This document shows positions 13,779 to 25,078 of a stretch of 27,663 bases of DNA, piece by piece; the first letter of the stretch is position 1; each line of letters opens with the position of its first letter. The notes beneath the pieces are model-generated. The model did no database searches. It saw nothing but the letters and a program-made list of their open reading frames with translations, and had not been told where the DNA came from. Both the position numbers and the translations under genes were made by a program. The DNA comes from Plantago elongata (taxonomy: Eukaryota; Streptophyta; Magnoliopsida; Lamiales; Plantaginaceae), in contig JAYMSP010001930.1 of NCBI GenBank assembly GCA_036897095.1, positions 1 to 27,663 on the forward strand, given 5' to 3'.

Positions 13779-16700
13779 ATGCCGAAACAAAACCTCGTTC
13801 GGGCCCTATTCAGGCCCCAAGCCCGATTCCTCACCCTATTCACCACCCGCTCACTCTGCATCTCACCTCCACCTTCCTCCTCCCACTCGCCGCTGAAGAA
13901 CGTGACCAGGTCGAATTTCGAGCCGGTGCTAGCCGAGCTGCGAGCCGCCGTAAGGGAAGCCGACTTCGTCTCAATCGACTTGGAAATGACCGGCATTTCC
14001 AGTGCGCCCTGGAGAGGGGGCTTCATCTTTGACCGCTCTGACGTGCAGTATTTGAAGGTCAGAGACTCCGCCGAGAAATTCGCGGTCGTTCAGTTCGGAG
14101 TTTGTCCTTTCCGGTGGGATTCCAATGCTAATGCTCTTGTTGCTCAACCGTAAGTAGCCGATATGCCGATGCCATTTACTTTCCGGATGTTTTGATTTGA
14201 ATGCTAGTAATTTGTGTTGCTTAGCTGAAATTTTCTGATGTGCTTAATTAACCGTGCGATAGTGTGTAATATCTCGAATCAATGTTAGACTGTATTTCGC
14301 TGAAACACGGGCAGATTATGATCTTTTTTCCATGGTTAATGATAACGCATTGGGCAATATGTCAAATCAGTGTTAGTAATATCTCAAGTCAGTGTTAGTA
14401 ACTTAGTATGTGCAGTGTGTTAAGGTTTAGGCTTTAAAGTTAAGTATCATTGATTAAAGTCACTAGATATAGCGAATGTGTTAGTTGTGTGTCTTGAGTT
14501 TTGTGTGATTGGTGATTATTTCTAGTATACTTCAAATGCCGTTTTGTTTTAGCTGGAATAAACTATGATGGATGTTGATAGTGATTTAGTGTTGTTTGTG
14601 GTTTGCAGATACAACTTTTACATATTCCCACGGCAGGAAATTCCAGGCAGTGGTTCATCTCCTGAATTCCTTTGCCAGACTAGTTCGATTGAGTTCTTGG
14701 CAAAATACGAGTTTGATTTCAATATGTGCATCCGTGAAGGTCTGTATCATCATCTTGTTTTCTTTTGTGCTAGATGCCTGGACCTTGGATACAGCTCTCT
14801 TCTTTTTCCTTTTAAACTCATTGCATCATGACTAATAGCACAATTTTATTAGCTGGAATTCTTGAACGGTTACGACTGTTGAGAAAACAAAAATTAGCTG
14901 TTTTGAGATTACAGAGTTTAAAACTCAATACATTTCCTGATTGCGAAAATATGCAGCTCATAGTTCACAAGCATACTGGTTTTCATGTACTTGTTTTCCA
15001 TTGAGTTCTAGGAGTGTCTAGTGAAGACAAATATGTGCTGCTGCAAGTTCAAAATGTACAGGCTGTCAGCAAAACTTGCCTATTGTGGTAAGAATACATT
15101 ACATTGATTAACAAGCCCTTGGTTTTGGCTTCATGGTGTCCTCTCAAATGATCCCTGTAAATAGTCAAGGTGTCAGTTTGATGCTCAATCCTATTGGCTC
15201 AAAGAAATGTCCAAGTTGGGGCACCTTACTTGGTCATAGGAATACTGCTGAACCTTTCCATATAATATGTCCAAGTTTATTCCGAGGTTCTGGTCCTTGG
15301 AGCATTTTTTTTTCTTTTTTTTTTTTTTTTTTTTTTTTTTTGGGAGAGTTTACACTCTTTAATAATCTCAGGAATATCTTATTTATCCAGAAGTCAAGAG
15401 GAGGAAGCATTGAGGCTGTTAGAAAACAAGGATGGGTTATTTGATTCTCCATCTATCGCCACAAAAGTTGCAGGCACACAATCAGTAAGAATGGCAGATA
15501 TTTTGTTCTCTACGAGAATGAAAATCAAGTTAAGTGAATGGCGTTCCAGATTGTTACAGTGCGGACCTGATTTTCATGGGAGTTTGAATGACACGAATGA
15601 AACTACATTTTTCCAGATGCGCCCAGCCCTTGTCCTAAATGGCTTGACTTCTCGTCAGCTGAGGCAGATTAAGCTGGTAATGTTTCTTATACCTTTTCTG
15701 TACCTCTGTACGCATTCTCTAGGTCACAGCCATTGCTCCAATTATTTATGAGAATAAATATCCGAATAATTCCTTATTAAAAAAGCAAGCATATTAATAA
15801 CATCTAGAAAGCTGTGTTTTAGATACATTTTGATTATTGATTGAGATCGAATATTGAGAAATTTCTTGCAATTTAAATCACAGGTTACTGTTGAGCACTT
15901 CAAAGATCTTGCTTATGTTAAAGTGGCTGGGAAATCTTCTGATCGACAAGTGCTGATAGTCTATACAGATTCTGTAGCTGACCGAGACAAGCTAATGGTG
16001 AGACTATGCCCGATGACCTGACTGTCTGATGTTTATACTCTTGGGAAAAAGTATAAAAAAAAAGTCTCCCTTCTGATTGATGAGAAAGATTACTTGTTTG
16101 TTTTTAGCTTAAAATTTTAAAAGCTCGTGATAGTTGCTGATAACATGTGTTGGCAGTTTTAGTTTGCCCCCTCTCCCCAGACAACATTTCGCCATATGCT
16201 AAACAAAAATGTTTGTTATTTTTCTTGCATGAATGGATAAACCCCTTGTTAACATTATGATAGATGAATCACACTGATTCGATTCAGTCTTACCGTTTCA
16301 TTACAGGAGGAGGATAAAGTCTATCGAAAGGAAAAAGCAGAAATGAATTTTAAAGCTGCAGTTGGATTCCGGCACGTACTTGACCTCCTCTCTTCGGAGA
16401 GAAAGTTGATTGTCGGTCACAATTGTTTTCTTGGTACGACGACATTACTTTAGTATTCTTGTGGCATCAGCCTCTATTGAGATTGTTTCTGATAATTGAT
16501 TGCTATAATTTTGTAGATCTTGCACATGTTTACAGTAAATTTTTTGGTCCTCTACCATCCACTGCTGAAGAGTTCGTCTCAGCTGTCCAAAAGTATTTTC
16601 CTTACATTATAGACACTAAAGTGTTGCTCAACTCGGATGATGCATTGTTCCGCATTATGAAGAGAGGCAGCACATCACTTTCCAAAGCATTTCACTTGCT

Positions 16701-17928
16701 CTGTTCACAATCAGCGGTTAATTTGACAAACAAAGGTTTGGGAAATGTACAATCTGTGAGAGTGGAAGTTCAAGTGGACAATCAGAGGTTGGTTTTCCCA
16801 TGTTCATTTTATCTTCTTTCTGTTAATCAGAAGCTTTAAGAATGCCTATTGTTTTTTTCATTCATTACTTTTCTCTAAAATCTGATATCGCTGACTGATA
16901 ATATGTTGCACATAATGAAATTATCTCTAGTGTTTGTATTTAGTAAGTCATTAAACAAAATTTTAAATCATCAAGAAAATTGCATATTGTACTTGCTTTT
17001 GTCAAGCATACGTCAGGAGAAAACGATGTTTGCTGGATTACAATATTCTTCGTACTTCTCCAATCACCAGAAAGCGCAGCTTGAAAATGAAGTAAAACTA
17101 GTTGAAAAAGGCTTCCTTATGTTTGAACTTTGAATGTATAGCTGTTTCTGCAATCCCGAGTTTTTTTAGTTTTTGACTAATATGCAGAAAAATACACACA
17201 GGTTCGCAAACTGGAACTCCGGTGCCAAGCATGAAGCTGGATATGATGCTTTTATGACGGGATCTGTCTTTGCTCGGGCATGCTGTCATCTAGGAATCAA
17301 TTTCAGTTCGACAGCCGTAGATATATCACACCATAAAATGCTCCAAAACTATGCCAATCGTTTGTATCTCAGCTGGACGAGGGGTGACATTATTGATTTC
17401 AAAACAGGAAAGATTGCTGCACTCAATCATAAACGTCTGTCTTCACACATTCTGTTCTCGAATATGGTTTTACTCTGGGGGCTAACGCCTAAGATACGAG
17501 CGGACGATTTTAAAGACTGTATGAACAAAGTTTTTGGCACCGGCTCTGTCACTTGGGTCTACCATTTGGATGAGTCTGCTGCCTTAATTCACATGAGAAG
17601 AGAAGATTTGGTTTCCAAATTTCTTGAATTGAAGGACACTTTGGAAAGTCGCAGTGATGCGCTTTCAATTTTGCATCCTCTGTCTAAACTCTTGAAATCC
17701 GGCACTATTCATGCTGCCAATTACGAGACATACAAAGAGATTTGCAGTTTACCTACTTCGGAAGTGCTATTTGCAGATATAGCAGAGGCCATGAGGATTA
17801 AATGGAGAACAAGATCGGTGAAACATGCTACTAAGTTTGAAAAACGTGAGGAAGACGCGAGATGCTGTTATACTGGTGATGAGAGTGCCGATTCTTCATA
17901 TCCATTTGAAGCTCAGTCAGGCAAATAA
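13779..17928 (+). CDS. AHG2: Poly(A)-specific ribonuclease PARN, probable mitochondrial AHG2-type, 681 aa, 7 exons
   Basis: Exons: 13779-14149, 14609-14739, 15372-15676, 15884-15997, 16307-16433, 16517-16787 and 17202-17928 (2046 nt, all GT-AG, in frame). The enzyme is a DEDD-family 3'-5' exoribonuclease that removes poly(A). The DEDDh residues are all visible: Asp67 and Glu69 in SIDLEMTG, Asp350 in HNCFLDLAHVYSKF, His450 and Asp455 in KHEAGYDAFMTG. The His-to-Asp spacing of five matches animal PARN. Residues 1-40 are rich in Arg, Ser and Leu with no acidic residue, consistent with mitochondrial import. Arabidopsis AHG2 trims poly(A) on mitochondrial mRNA and affects abscisic and salicylic acid responses. 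The length is close to that of AHG2 and similarity runs end to end, except for a more divergent C-terminal tail. The seven-exon model has no broken or missing domain. Confidence 0.93.
15305..15341 (+). repeat. 37-base T tract just upstream of PARN exon 3
   Basis: 36 of 37 bases are T, with a single C at 15314. The tract ends 30 bases before the acceptor AG at 15370-15371, so it can act as an oversized polypyrimidine tract. Read on the minus strand it is a poly-A tail after TTATTAAAGAGTGTAAACTC, which may mark the 3' end of a retroposed sequence. Confidence 0.8.
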
Positions 17929-18323
17929 TTCTGCAGCAGTTGGGAAGTTTTTCTTATCTTGTGACAAGTATTGTTGTAGATGTAGTTAAAGAACAGTAGA
18001 ACTGTTATGAATGCACTAATTATTATTTATTGAGAACAGAGGCATTATTATCATTTTGAATTTCAAGTTTTCAGATACTTCAAGACTTGAGAGTTAGATT
18101 TCATGTTATGTTATTTGCAGGTAGATAAGAAAGGACTGTGAACTCATGCAAAATAGTTGACACTAAAACAGAATCAAAATTAGTTCAGAACTGAATCATT
18201 ACAAATCAACAAAAACTAACAATGTCAATAACTCAACAGAACAATAATCCTAATCAGCAAACACAAACTACCAACAAATAATGAAAAACAAAACGAACAA
18301 TAATTCATCAAGACCTCTCCCTC
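17929..18323. other. Convergent 3' regions of PARN and the nodulin-like gene
   Basis: The stop codons of the plus-strand PARN (17926-17928) and the minus-strand early-nodulin-like gene (18326-18324) face each other across 395 bp. The stretch should hold both 3' UTRs and both poly(A) sites. It is AT-rich and A-rich near 18160-18300. No other gene is seen. Confidence 0.6.
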
Positions 18324-18994
18324 CTACATGACAATGTAAAGAAAGACGAGAAGACTCGCTGCAGCAGTCACCAAGTAGGACACAACAAAGAGCTTCGTGG
18401 ACGAACTGGCATTTGGCGGGCTCAAATTCGAGCTGGTGTTATCTTCTTCAGATCCTCCTCCAGCAGCAGGTGCAGGTACAGGAGCAGGTGTAGGGGCATA
18501 TACAGGTCCCTCAACCTCTTTCGGGTGCATCACACGAATAGTAACCTTCTGGCCTGACTTGCAGTGATCAGTCACCCCACTGATGAAGTAGAAGAACCCT
18601 GGACGTCCGAACTTAAAAACAGTGTTTCCGTCATCAAATTTAATGATGGGCATCGACGTGTCACACTTGGAGTAAGCAGTACCCGTCACTACCAGCACAG
18701 AGTCATTTTCGTACTTAAAGCCTGATCATCATCATCAACAAATTATAAAAAAACCAAGTCAGCCAAACGTAAAGAGAATAAAAACTGATTAGTCATATAG
18801 AATCACTTACGAACGGTGTCTCCAACGTGGAAGCGGTTCTGGGAAGCCCACTCGTTATACGTCATAGGCTCGTTTCCAGTTGGCTTAGCCCATTCTTTGT
18901 GTTCGCCAACGTCAAACTGGAAACCGGAAATGAAGACTGCCAAGGAAAGAGTAGCTAAGAGTGCGAACTTGCAGGTTGCGAAAAGAGAAGCCAT
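18324..18994 (-). CDS. Early-nodulin-like protein (phytocyanin domain, GPI-anchored), 193 aa, two exons
   Basis: Exons (read minus): 18994-18811 and 18721-18324, GT-AG, in frame. Residues 1-24 form a secretion signal (hydrophobic core ALLATLSLAVFISG). Residues 25-128 are a plastocyanin-like domain: FQFDVGEHKEW, YNEWASQNRFHVGDTVRFKY, FKFGRPGFFYFISGVTDHC. Cys81 and Cys115 can form the phytocyanin disulfide. Three copper ligands are gone: the first His is absent (region ENDSVLVV), Ser109 replaces the Cys, Gln119 replaces the Met; only His114 remains. That pattern defines early-nodulin-like proteins, which do not bind copper. Residues 135-147 are a Pro/Ala repeat (PTPAPVPAPA), a likely arabinogalactan site. 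The hydrophobic C-terminus (LFVVSYLVTAAASLLVFLYIVM preceded by NASSSTK) is a GPI-anchor signal, placing the protein on the outer plasma membrane. The specific role is unknown. Confidence 0.93.
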
Positions 18995-19122
18995 TTGGGG
19001 AAATGGAATGTGGTTTTTTTTGCTCTCGAGTTATTAGAAATGGGAAGTGAATGTGAAAGAACGAAGAGTCTTGAGTTGTGTTTTCGATGGCAATGGTGAA
19101 GTGAATGTGGAGAAGAGAGGAG

Positions 19123-19132
19123 TATATATAAT
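19123..19132 (-). promoter_or_regulatory. TATA box of the early-nodulin-like gene
   Basis: On the minus strand ATTATATATA lies about 129 bp upstream of the ATG at 18994. This distance suits a TATA box plus a 5' UTR of roughly 90-100 bp. It is the only strong TATA-like match in that interval. Confidence 0.6.
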
Positions 19133-20314
19133 GAAGGAAGAGAGTAGTGAACTGATCAACTGAGTGTGGTGATGAGTTAGTGGGGTTTGTGGGAGTTGAG
19201 GTTTAAGGATGTTTAGTTTTCGCTCCAAATCCCATTACTTGTTACGACTAAACTAACTCATTAAACACCTAGAATCGGTCAAACTTCTTGTTTTGGCGGT
19301 AAAGACTCCATTTTTCGCACGATTTAATAACAGAATTTACTAGAATTAATTAAAACAAAAGGAAAAAAAGTTCAAAAGACTCAAAGAGTACAAAATTTAA
19401 TAAACATTTACACATCAACCTATAACTTTACGAAATTATATTCCCTTTGCAACGGAACAAGGATTATTATTGTTTTACACTAGAGATAGACAGTGCACTA
19501 TCGGTACAATACTTCAACACTAACCAATTTCAATATACTAGTTTAACAAACATGAAATTTTAATACTCCGATCAATTTACCGATTAAATTCAGCCGGATG
19601 ATCCATTTCCCCACCAAATTACGTATACGATCCATATTTTCGTATATATGATAACTAAAAAAATAAATTTAAAATAACAGGACACGTGTTGACTTCCTGT
19701 TCAATCTCGCTTGTATTTTGTAAAATAAATTTGAAAATTAATTGTAAATTACAAAAAAATATATAAAAATTCTAAAAAATTATAAATTACAATTTTAAAT
19801 TAAATTTAGATATATTAAAATAAAAAATAAAAAATAATTAAAATTAAATTCAAATTAAAAAAGGAGGGGGCACGGACACGTATTGAATACATGGGTACAA
19901 ATTGTTTAATATAATTCAAAATTATTTTAAAAAATATAAAAATATATTTTTACATTTTATTACGTATAAAATAAATAAAAAATAAAAAATTCATAAAACG
20001 CGATTTGTTACAATAAACTTTCAATTGGGTTGTTGGATTTTGTAAGTCATTTGTAATTTTTTTACTATAGCAAATCACATTTTAATGAAATTTATTTTCA
20101 TTTTATTTATTTAGTTTATATGTAATAAAATATAAAATATATTTTTATATTTTTAATAATATTTTTCAGCATTTTTCACATCATTTTTTAATTATATTAA
20201 ATATTTTGTACCCATAATTTATGAGAAAGTGACACGTGTCACCACCTTTTTTAATTTGAATTTAATTTAATTATTTTTATTATTAAAACAATATAATAAG
20301 CTTGAAAGTGGGAC

Positions 20315-20527
20315 ATGAAAGTGTCCTTCACTTGTAAGATTGTCATTTCAATTGTAAAAGTGTCATTTCACTTTTGGAAATTATTTACGCTTCTTTTTTA
20401 TTCTCTAGCAACGGTCTACTTAAAACGCTATTATCCTCTTAAAGTGTTATTCGACTTGTTAAAGTATCATTTCATTTTTACAATTTGTCTAGCGTTTCTT
20501 CTCTATTCTTCAGCAACCGGCTACTGA
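20315..20527 (+). repeat. Diverged tandem repeat, two copies of about 105 bp
   Basis: The first copy holds AAAGTGTCATTTCACTTTTG, then ACGCTTC, CTCTAGCAACGGTCTACT. The second holds AAAGTATCATTTCATTTTTA, then GCGTTTC, CTTCAGCAACCGGCTACT. Similarity by eye is about 75 percent over roughly 55 bp, weaker outside. Confidence 0.5.
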
Positions 20528-21212
20528 GAAATGTTGTTTCAATCTTTCTCCGCTCACAACCTCATACCACATGCAACAACCCTTCACCCATCTCAGTTGT
20601 TGTTTCCGCATGAACCGTTGTGTGTGATCGGATCAGACTCCGACTCACATGCACCTTATTACGACTATAGAACTTTTGGTGTGTTTACGACCCGATTACT
20701 CAATTTCACAACCCCGACTGTAATGAGAATCGTCTTATTCACTTTGTTCATTATTTAGCTGAAGTGCAGGTTGCCACAATGCTAGCTCTCGCTATTTTAG
20801 AAGTCATGCCATAAGCACAAATTGTTGGATCTATTTCTCCATCAAGCATTTCAAACGGCATCTTATGTGCCTTAACCTTATCTCAAATCGATAAGGATAT
20901 GCTACATATGCATTGCTTTATTAAAATTAAATATATTTATATTTATGACCTATATCTACTATGTTAAATTGCCACTTCTAGGTTAAATTACAACCGTCCG
21001 CTATTAATTTATTATTCTTTGATGCATTTGAAATATCGTTAACATTTTTATGTTTTTTTTCCAATTGAATTTCTTAAGTACTATCTCAAGGCTCTACATT
21101 GGACAACTATCAAGCTCAGAATAATATTGAAACAAAATTGATGTATAGAGTTTAAATATAGAGTTACACATGTAGTATAGTAATTAATATATAATTTATT
21201 TATAAAATTTAT

Positions 21213-21247
21213 ATGCACTGCGCTTTGCGCGGTGTATCATTTTTAGT
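21213..21247 (+). repeat. Helitron-like terminal hairpin
   Basis: ATGCACTGCGC (21213-21223), loop TTT, GCGCGGTGTAT (21227-21237) form an 11-bp stem with two G-T pairs. Ten bases later the insert ends in TTAGT at 21247. Helitron 3' ends have a GC-rich hairpin about 10-12 bases before CTRRT; here the C of CTAGT is T, so the match is one base short. Confidence 0.45.
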
Positions 21248-21582
21248 ATTTTGATATATTCAAATTTAATAAAAAATTACAATAATATAAGTTTTTTAGA
21301 TTTTTTTTATGGTTTTTGTCATTTAAAATTAATTTTTAAATTAATTTTACAAATTACAAGTCAGATTGAATAAGAAGCCAACACGTGTCCCACTATTTTA
21401 AAACTGTTTTTTTAATTATCAGATATATGAAAGTACGGTTCGTATACGCAATTTGGCGGGAAAATGGATCCTCCGGCTGAATTTGATCGAAAAATGTATC
21501 TGAGTATTAAAATTCCATGTTTGTTGAACTACTATATTAAAATTGCTCAGTATTGAAGTAGTGTACTAAAAGTGCCACTGTC

Positions 21583-22580
21583 AAGAAAAAATCCCATTTC
21601 AAATTCATTTTTATTAATTTTTAAACCTTCATTTAACGGATAATTAATTTTAAATACTTTTAAAATTATTATGAAAACATTATGGCTATATTTATAGAAA
21701 TTTACTAATTATTATTTATGTTTAAATATAGTTAAAATAGAGGCTAAAAAAGATAAATTAAGTTAACGTAAAACTTTAATTTGGAACGGAGAAAGTAATA
21801 ATTATTCGGTCTTTCCCAACATTTTTTTGCTACACCAACTTCATGTCTCAAATTTTAAGAGAATATAGGTAATGATGTGTTTTAGATAAGAAAAATGAAC
21901 ATGTCAGCACCACCTGAAATTAGAAATAGAGTGATGCCATTAAACCTTGTTGGACTTGCACCTTTGATGAACCTTCAAGGCCGAAGCTTAGCGTCCTTGT
22001 TGAACCAACAATCAGAGCATCTTAATTCTACATAACCAAAAGTAAATTTTCCCATTGAATATAGGAACATTCGAACCTGATTAAATCAACCCTAAACGAT
22101 TTCAACCTAATTGAACTAATCTCAAACAATTTTACATAATGCACTTTATCACATACAATGTCACGTTGAACTATATATATACCAACTTCAATACATTCCG
22201 ATCAACCAACTCATTGGTAAGAACCCGACCTCTAGTAAGTTCGTATCAGTTATTAAGCCGTATTATTATTATTGCGAACTGACTCCTAACCTCTGACTCG
22301 ACGCGTGTGAGTATATTGACTTTTAACAGCGGATTGAATCCGGATATTAGTTGCCGGTTTGTATCCACCAGTTAATTACAAGCAGCGCTAAATTACTCTT
22401 TAATATTATATATTAATTATAGAAAAAAATATAATAAAAAAACAAAAAACAAAAAAAAATTAGAAAATTTATTTGTGATTCTATTTTATTTCGCATCAAA
22501 TATCGTTCCGGGTGTCGAATTCGTATTTATCGGAATTTATTTGCGAGCCATTTGGAGTCCAAAAGGAAATAGGTTTATAT
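21583..22580. other. Intergenic AT-rich stretch with a truncated Stowaway-like end
   Basis: The reverse strand at 21799-21778 reads TACTTTCTCCGTTCCAAAT, close to a Stowaway terminal repeat (TACTCCCTCCGTTCCAAAT). Its partner end is missing. Beyond it, 21800-22580 shows no coding frame, RNA gene or clear repeat. A (ATT)n run lies near 22261. Confidence 0.45.
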
Positions 22581-22885
22581 ATTTTTACGTAATACCGATT
22601 GTGCCCTGAGTTTTATCCTCTTCTTCTCCTCTCTTCTTTCCCGTTTTACTCCCAGTCTTCTGTTCCTTTTCCTTTTTCAATCTTCTTGCATAAAATTCGC
22701 GATCTTCACCGTCCCACCTTGGATTCTCGAAGACGACTCGTGACCGGGAAGCTTGGTGGAATGAGGATTGTGACACAAGCCTTCACTGGATCGAGTTGGG
22801 CAATCGTCCAACGGACGCAATCAACCGCAGCACGGACGAGAAGAAGCGGCCAAGCTTCTCCATCACGATGTCGGCCAGAAACAAC

Positions 22886-22893
22886 TATAAATA
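22886..22893 (+). promoter_or_regulatory. TATA box, probable core promoter
   Basis: TATAAATA in the context ACAACTATAAATAGAGCC is a near-ideal plant TATA box. It predicts a start about 30 bp downstream, near TTCATTCACACCATC (22912-22926). The following 120 bp are C/T-rich like a 5' UTR. No annotated coding frame is fed by it within 2.8 kb. Confidence 0.55.
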
Positions 22894-24854
22894 GAGCCAA
22901 CGCCTTCACTTTCATTCACACCATCAATTCCCCTGCAATCGAGCAGTAGCTCCGCCCCATTCTACTCTCTCTTGCCTTTCCTCTGCGTTAATCATTTAAC
23001 CGTTCGTTTGCTTGCACCTGACGGTCTTGTCGCGCTCTCGATCGACTTCTCCGGTTGGTGCTTTCTTCCCTTTCGATTATAATCGAATTTTGGGATGGGA
23101 AACTGTGTTAATTAATTGTTACCTGTTTGATTTCGTTTGGTCTACTTTTAGTCAATTAAGCTCTGTTTCTTCTGCGATTTCTGCTAGTTGATTGCGTGTT
23201 GCCGTTTACTGCCTTACTGGCATGACGAGTATTGTGGGTCTGTGTGTATGAGTTTGTTGGTCGTGTTCGAACTGTAATTGATGGATGTTTGTTGGGTCGA
23301 ATTTGTAGTCATGCTGTACGTATAATTGTGTCTTTGTTCAATCGAATTGTCGGTATTGATTCGTGTTTGAATCGTGGTTGCCTCAGTCAACTGCTTTTGT
23401 TCTACATTGCGTTGCCCCTTTCTTCTTCAGGACAGGCAGTCTGCTATATCAGTTTTTTTGCTCAATTTTCGTTTTCTTCCATTTCATGGTTAGTTGTGTG
23501 CCCGAATACTTCGTCTGTTGATGTGGTGTTGTTGTGATGTTTTGCTTTTGATTGGTGTATATAGTTTAGGCGTGGTTAGATGATTTGTAAGGTCACTGGT
23601 CTGAGCTGTAGGAGTATAGTTTTGTTGTGTTGTGATTTTGATATGCTATGTTCATATATTTAGTTCTACAGGCTCTATTTCTTGATTATACTGGTCATGG
23701 TAAATAGTGAAACTTACTCCACCTGCTAGTCTTTGTTTAAGTTGATTTGTATCTGGTTTGGGTTTCGGTTGTATGTTATTATCCTGATGGTTTGCCTCTA
23801 ATATGGTCTATTTTAATGTTTCCGACCTTGGAACACCAGTCGACTACTACTTGGTGTTGGGTCAAGTTGATAATTGTGTGAAACCTTAGGGGCTACTAGA
23901 CTTATTTGGCTGTTTTCGAATGAAATTGTGCTGTAGCAGCTTGATTAACAACTCGTGTCGTGGTTGACATATTCGAGTGGTTCTAAATACTAATTGTTTT
24001 GAATTGATGCCCTATTTATTGCCCTCGCTGAGTTCGAGTGGTGGTTTGAGTTTAGGATGGTTAGTCGTCATTGTATATTAGTGATCTTTCTATCATTAAA
24101 ATCACTTGCATGATATTTTCTGTCATAACAAGACGAAGGTATTTTCAGTGCTTATTCGGCCTTTCCCTGTCCATTTGTATTGCATTCGTATGTTTGCTAC
24201 TAGTTTCCTACATTGAAATCTTTTGGGCACTGAGGGCAGGGATCTCCTATTGAACAATCTTACATCATATAACTGAAGTTGGGTTTTGGGCTTTTGTTCA
24301 TTTCCTCCTGGGATTATTTTGTGAAAATACGAGTGAGTCAGGGTAGTGTTTTGTGTCTCTGTTATTTGGATGGTCTGTTGTTATAGATAATGCAGTTTGG
24401 TCATTCCATCATATAATGCTTGTGAATCTATTCTCCTCACTTTTAGGATGAAGCTGTGAGATTATGGTATATGCTACACTAGAAATCAATCTTTGATTCC
24501 ATGTTACTGAAGTACCTCCAGAATCCCATGTTCTCTTCCAAAATCAGTGCAACGCTTTAAGGGAGTCTTGTAATTATTTTTGCGTAAAAGTTAAGTAGTA
24601 TTGTCCGTTTATCAGGATTTGCAAGGTTGCGTAGCTTACAAGTTCATCCAAGGTGAGTGATTTCAGGCTTTCGGCATCCGGCCCTGGGAAAGTTGTTATC
24701 TTTCAAAGTCTCCTATTCCAGTACTTGATCCTGCTTGCTTGCCTGCTTACTTGATTCTGACTCCGACTACGCGACGACATCCCGACTGACAACGACACGA
24801 CTACTAACTACGATTACTGACTATATGATTATTATTGTAGCCTGTTGACCTGTA

Positions 24855-24950
24855 TTCTGGTTACATCTTGCTATGTTCTCCTGATTATATCTTGTCATTC
24901 CATCCTGATTATATCTTGCTATTCCATCTTGATTATATCCTGCTATTCCA
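24855..24950 (+). repeat. Tandem repeat, four units of 24 bp
   Basis: Units start at 24855, 24879, 24903 and 24927. The last three follow TCYTGATTATATCYTGCTATTCCA closely (unit one TGTC for TGCT order change at 24893-24897); the first is more diverged. No spacer separates the units. Confidence 0.85.
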
Positions 24951-25078
24951 CATGATATGCATTGCATGAAAAAATGATTTCAAAAGCAACCACACTGTTT
25001 TGGAAAACTTGGGAAACCGATTGGTCGACTTGTTCGACAAAATTTGTAAAGAGGTCTGCAACTATATTCTTTCGGGCT

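Larger units (their letters stand above)
20289..21247 (+). mobile_element. Insertion of about 959 bp inside the foldback element, Helitron-like 3' end
   Basis: The limits come from pairing: the right arm of the palindrome matches the left arm up to about 20288 and resumes at 21248. The insert is less AT-rich than the host element. It carries a diverged tandem repeat (about 20315-20527), a short open frame at 20531-20758 that resembles nothing I know, and a hairpin near its right end. The left end shows no TC start, so assignment to Helitrons is weak; a captured or filler segment is also possible. Confidence 0.55.
19489..21582. mobile_element. Long foldback (palindromic) DNA transposon, interrupted in its right arm
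   Basis: The left end reads GACAGTGCACTATCGG and the reverse complement of the right end reads GACAGTGGCACTTTTAG. Both arms then share, in order, CAAACATG, AATTCAGCCGGA, GACACGTGTTG, TTCAATCT and long AT-rich stretches. The left arm (19489 to about 20022) pairs with 20288 down to about 20058 and, after a jump, with 21582 down to 21248. The loop is only about 35 bp, around 20023-20057. Without the 959-bp insertion the element would be about 1.13 kb of almost pure inverted repeat. No transposase frame is present, so it is non-autonomous. Long arms suggest a Mutator-like or foldback family, but I could not find a target-site duplication (flanks CTAGAGATA and AAGAAAAAA). The class is therefore open. 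Confidence 0.8.

Noticed and set aside
15008..15060. Possible PARN exon beginning GAGTGTCTAG
   Set aside because: It has no usable GT donor; the frame is restored without it by using the acceptor at 15370-15371, giving GISYLSR as in AHG2.
16423..16839. 138-codon open frame overlapping PARN exon 6
   Set aside because: It extends into the flanking introns; the conserved protein is confined to 16517-16787.
20531..20758. 75-codon open frame inside the insertion in the foldback element
   Set aside because: No homology I can recognise and no splice or promoter support.
22599..22949. 116-codon open frame around the TATA box at 22886
   Set aside because: It spans the predicted promoter and is low-complexity at its start; the opposite strand is open too, so it is probably chance in GC-balanced DNA.
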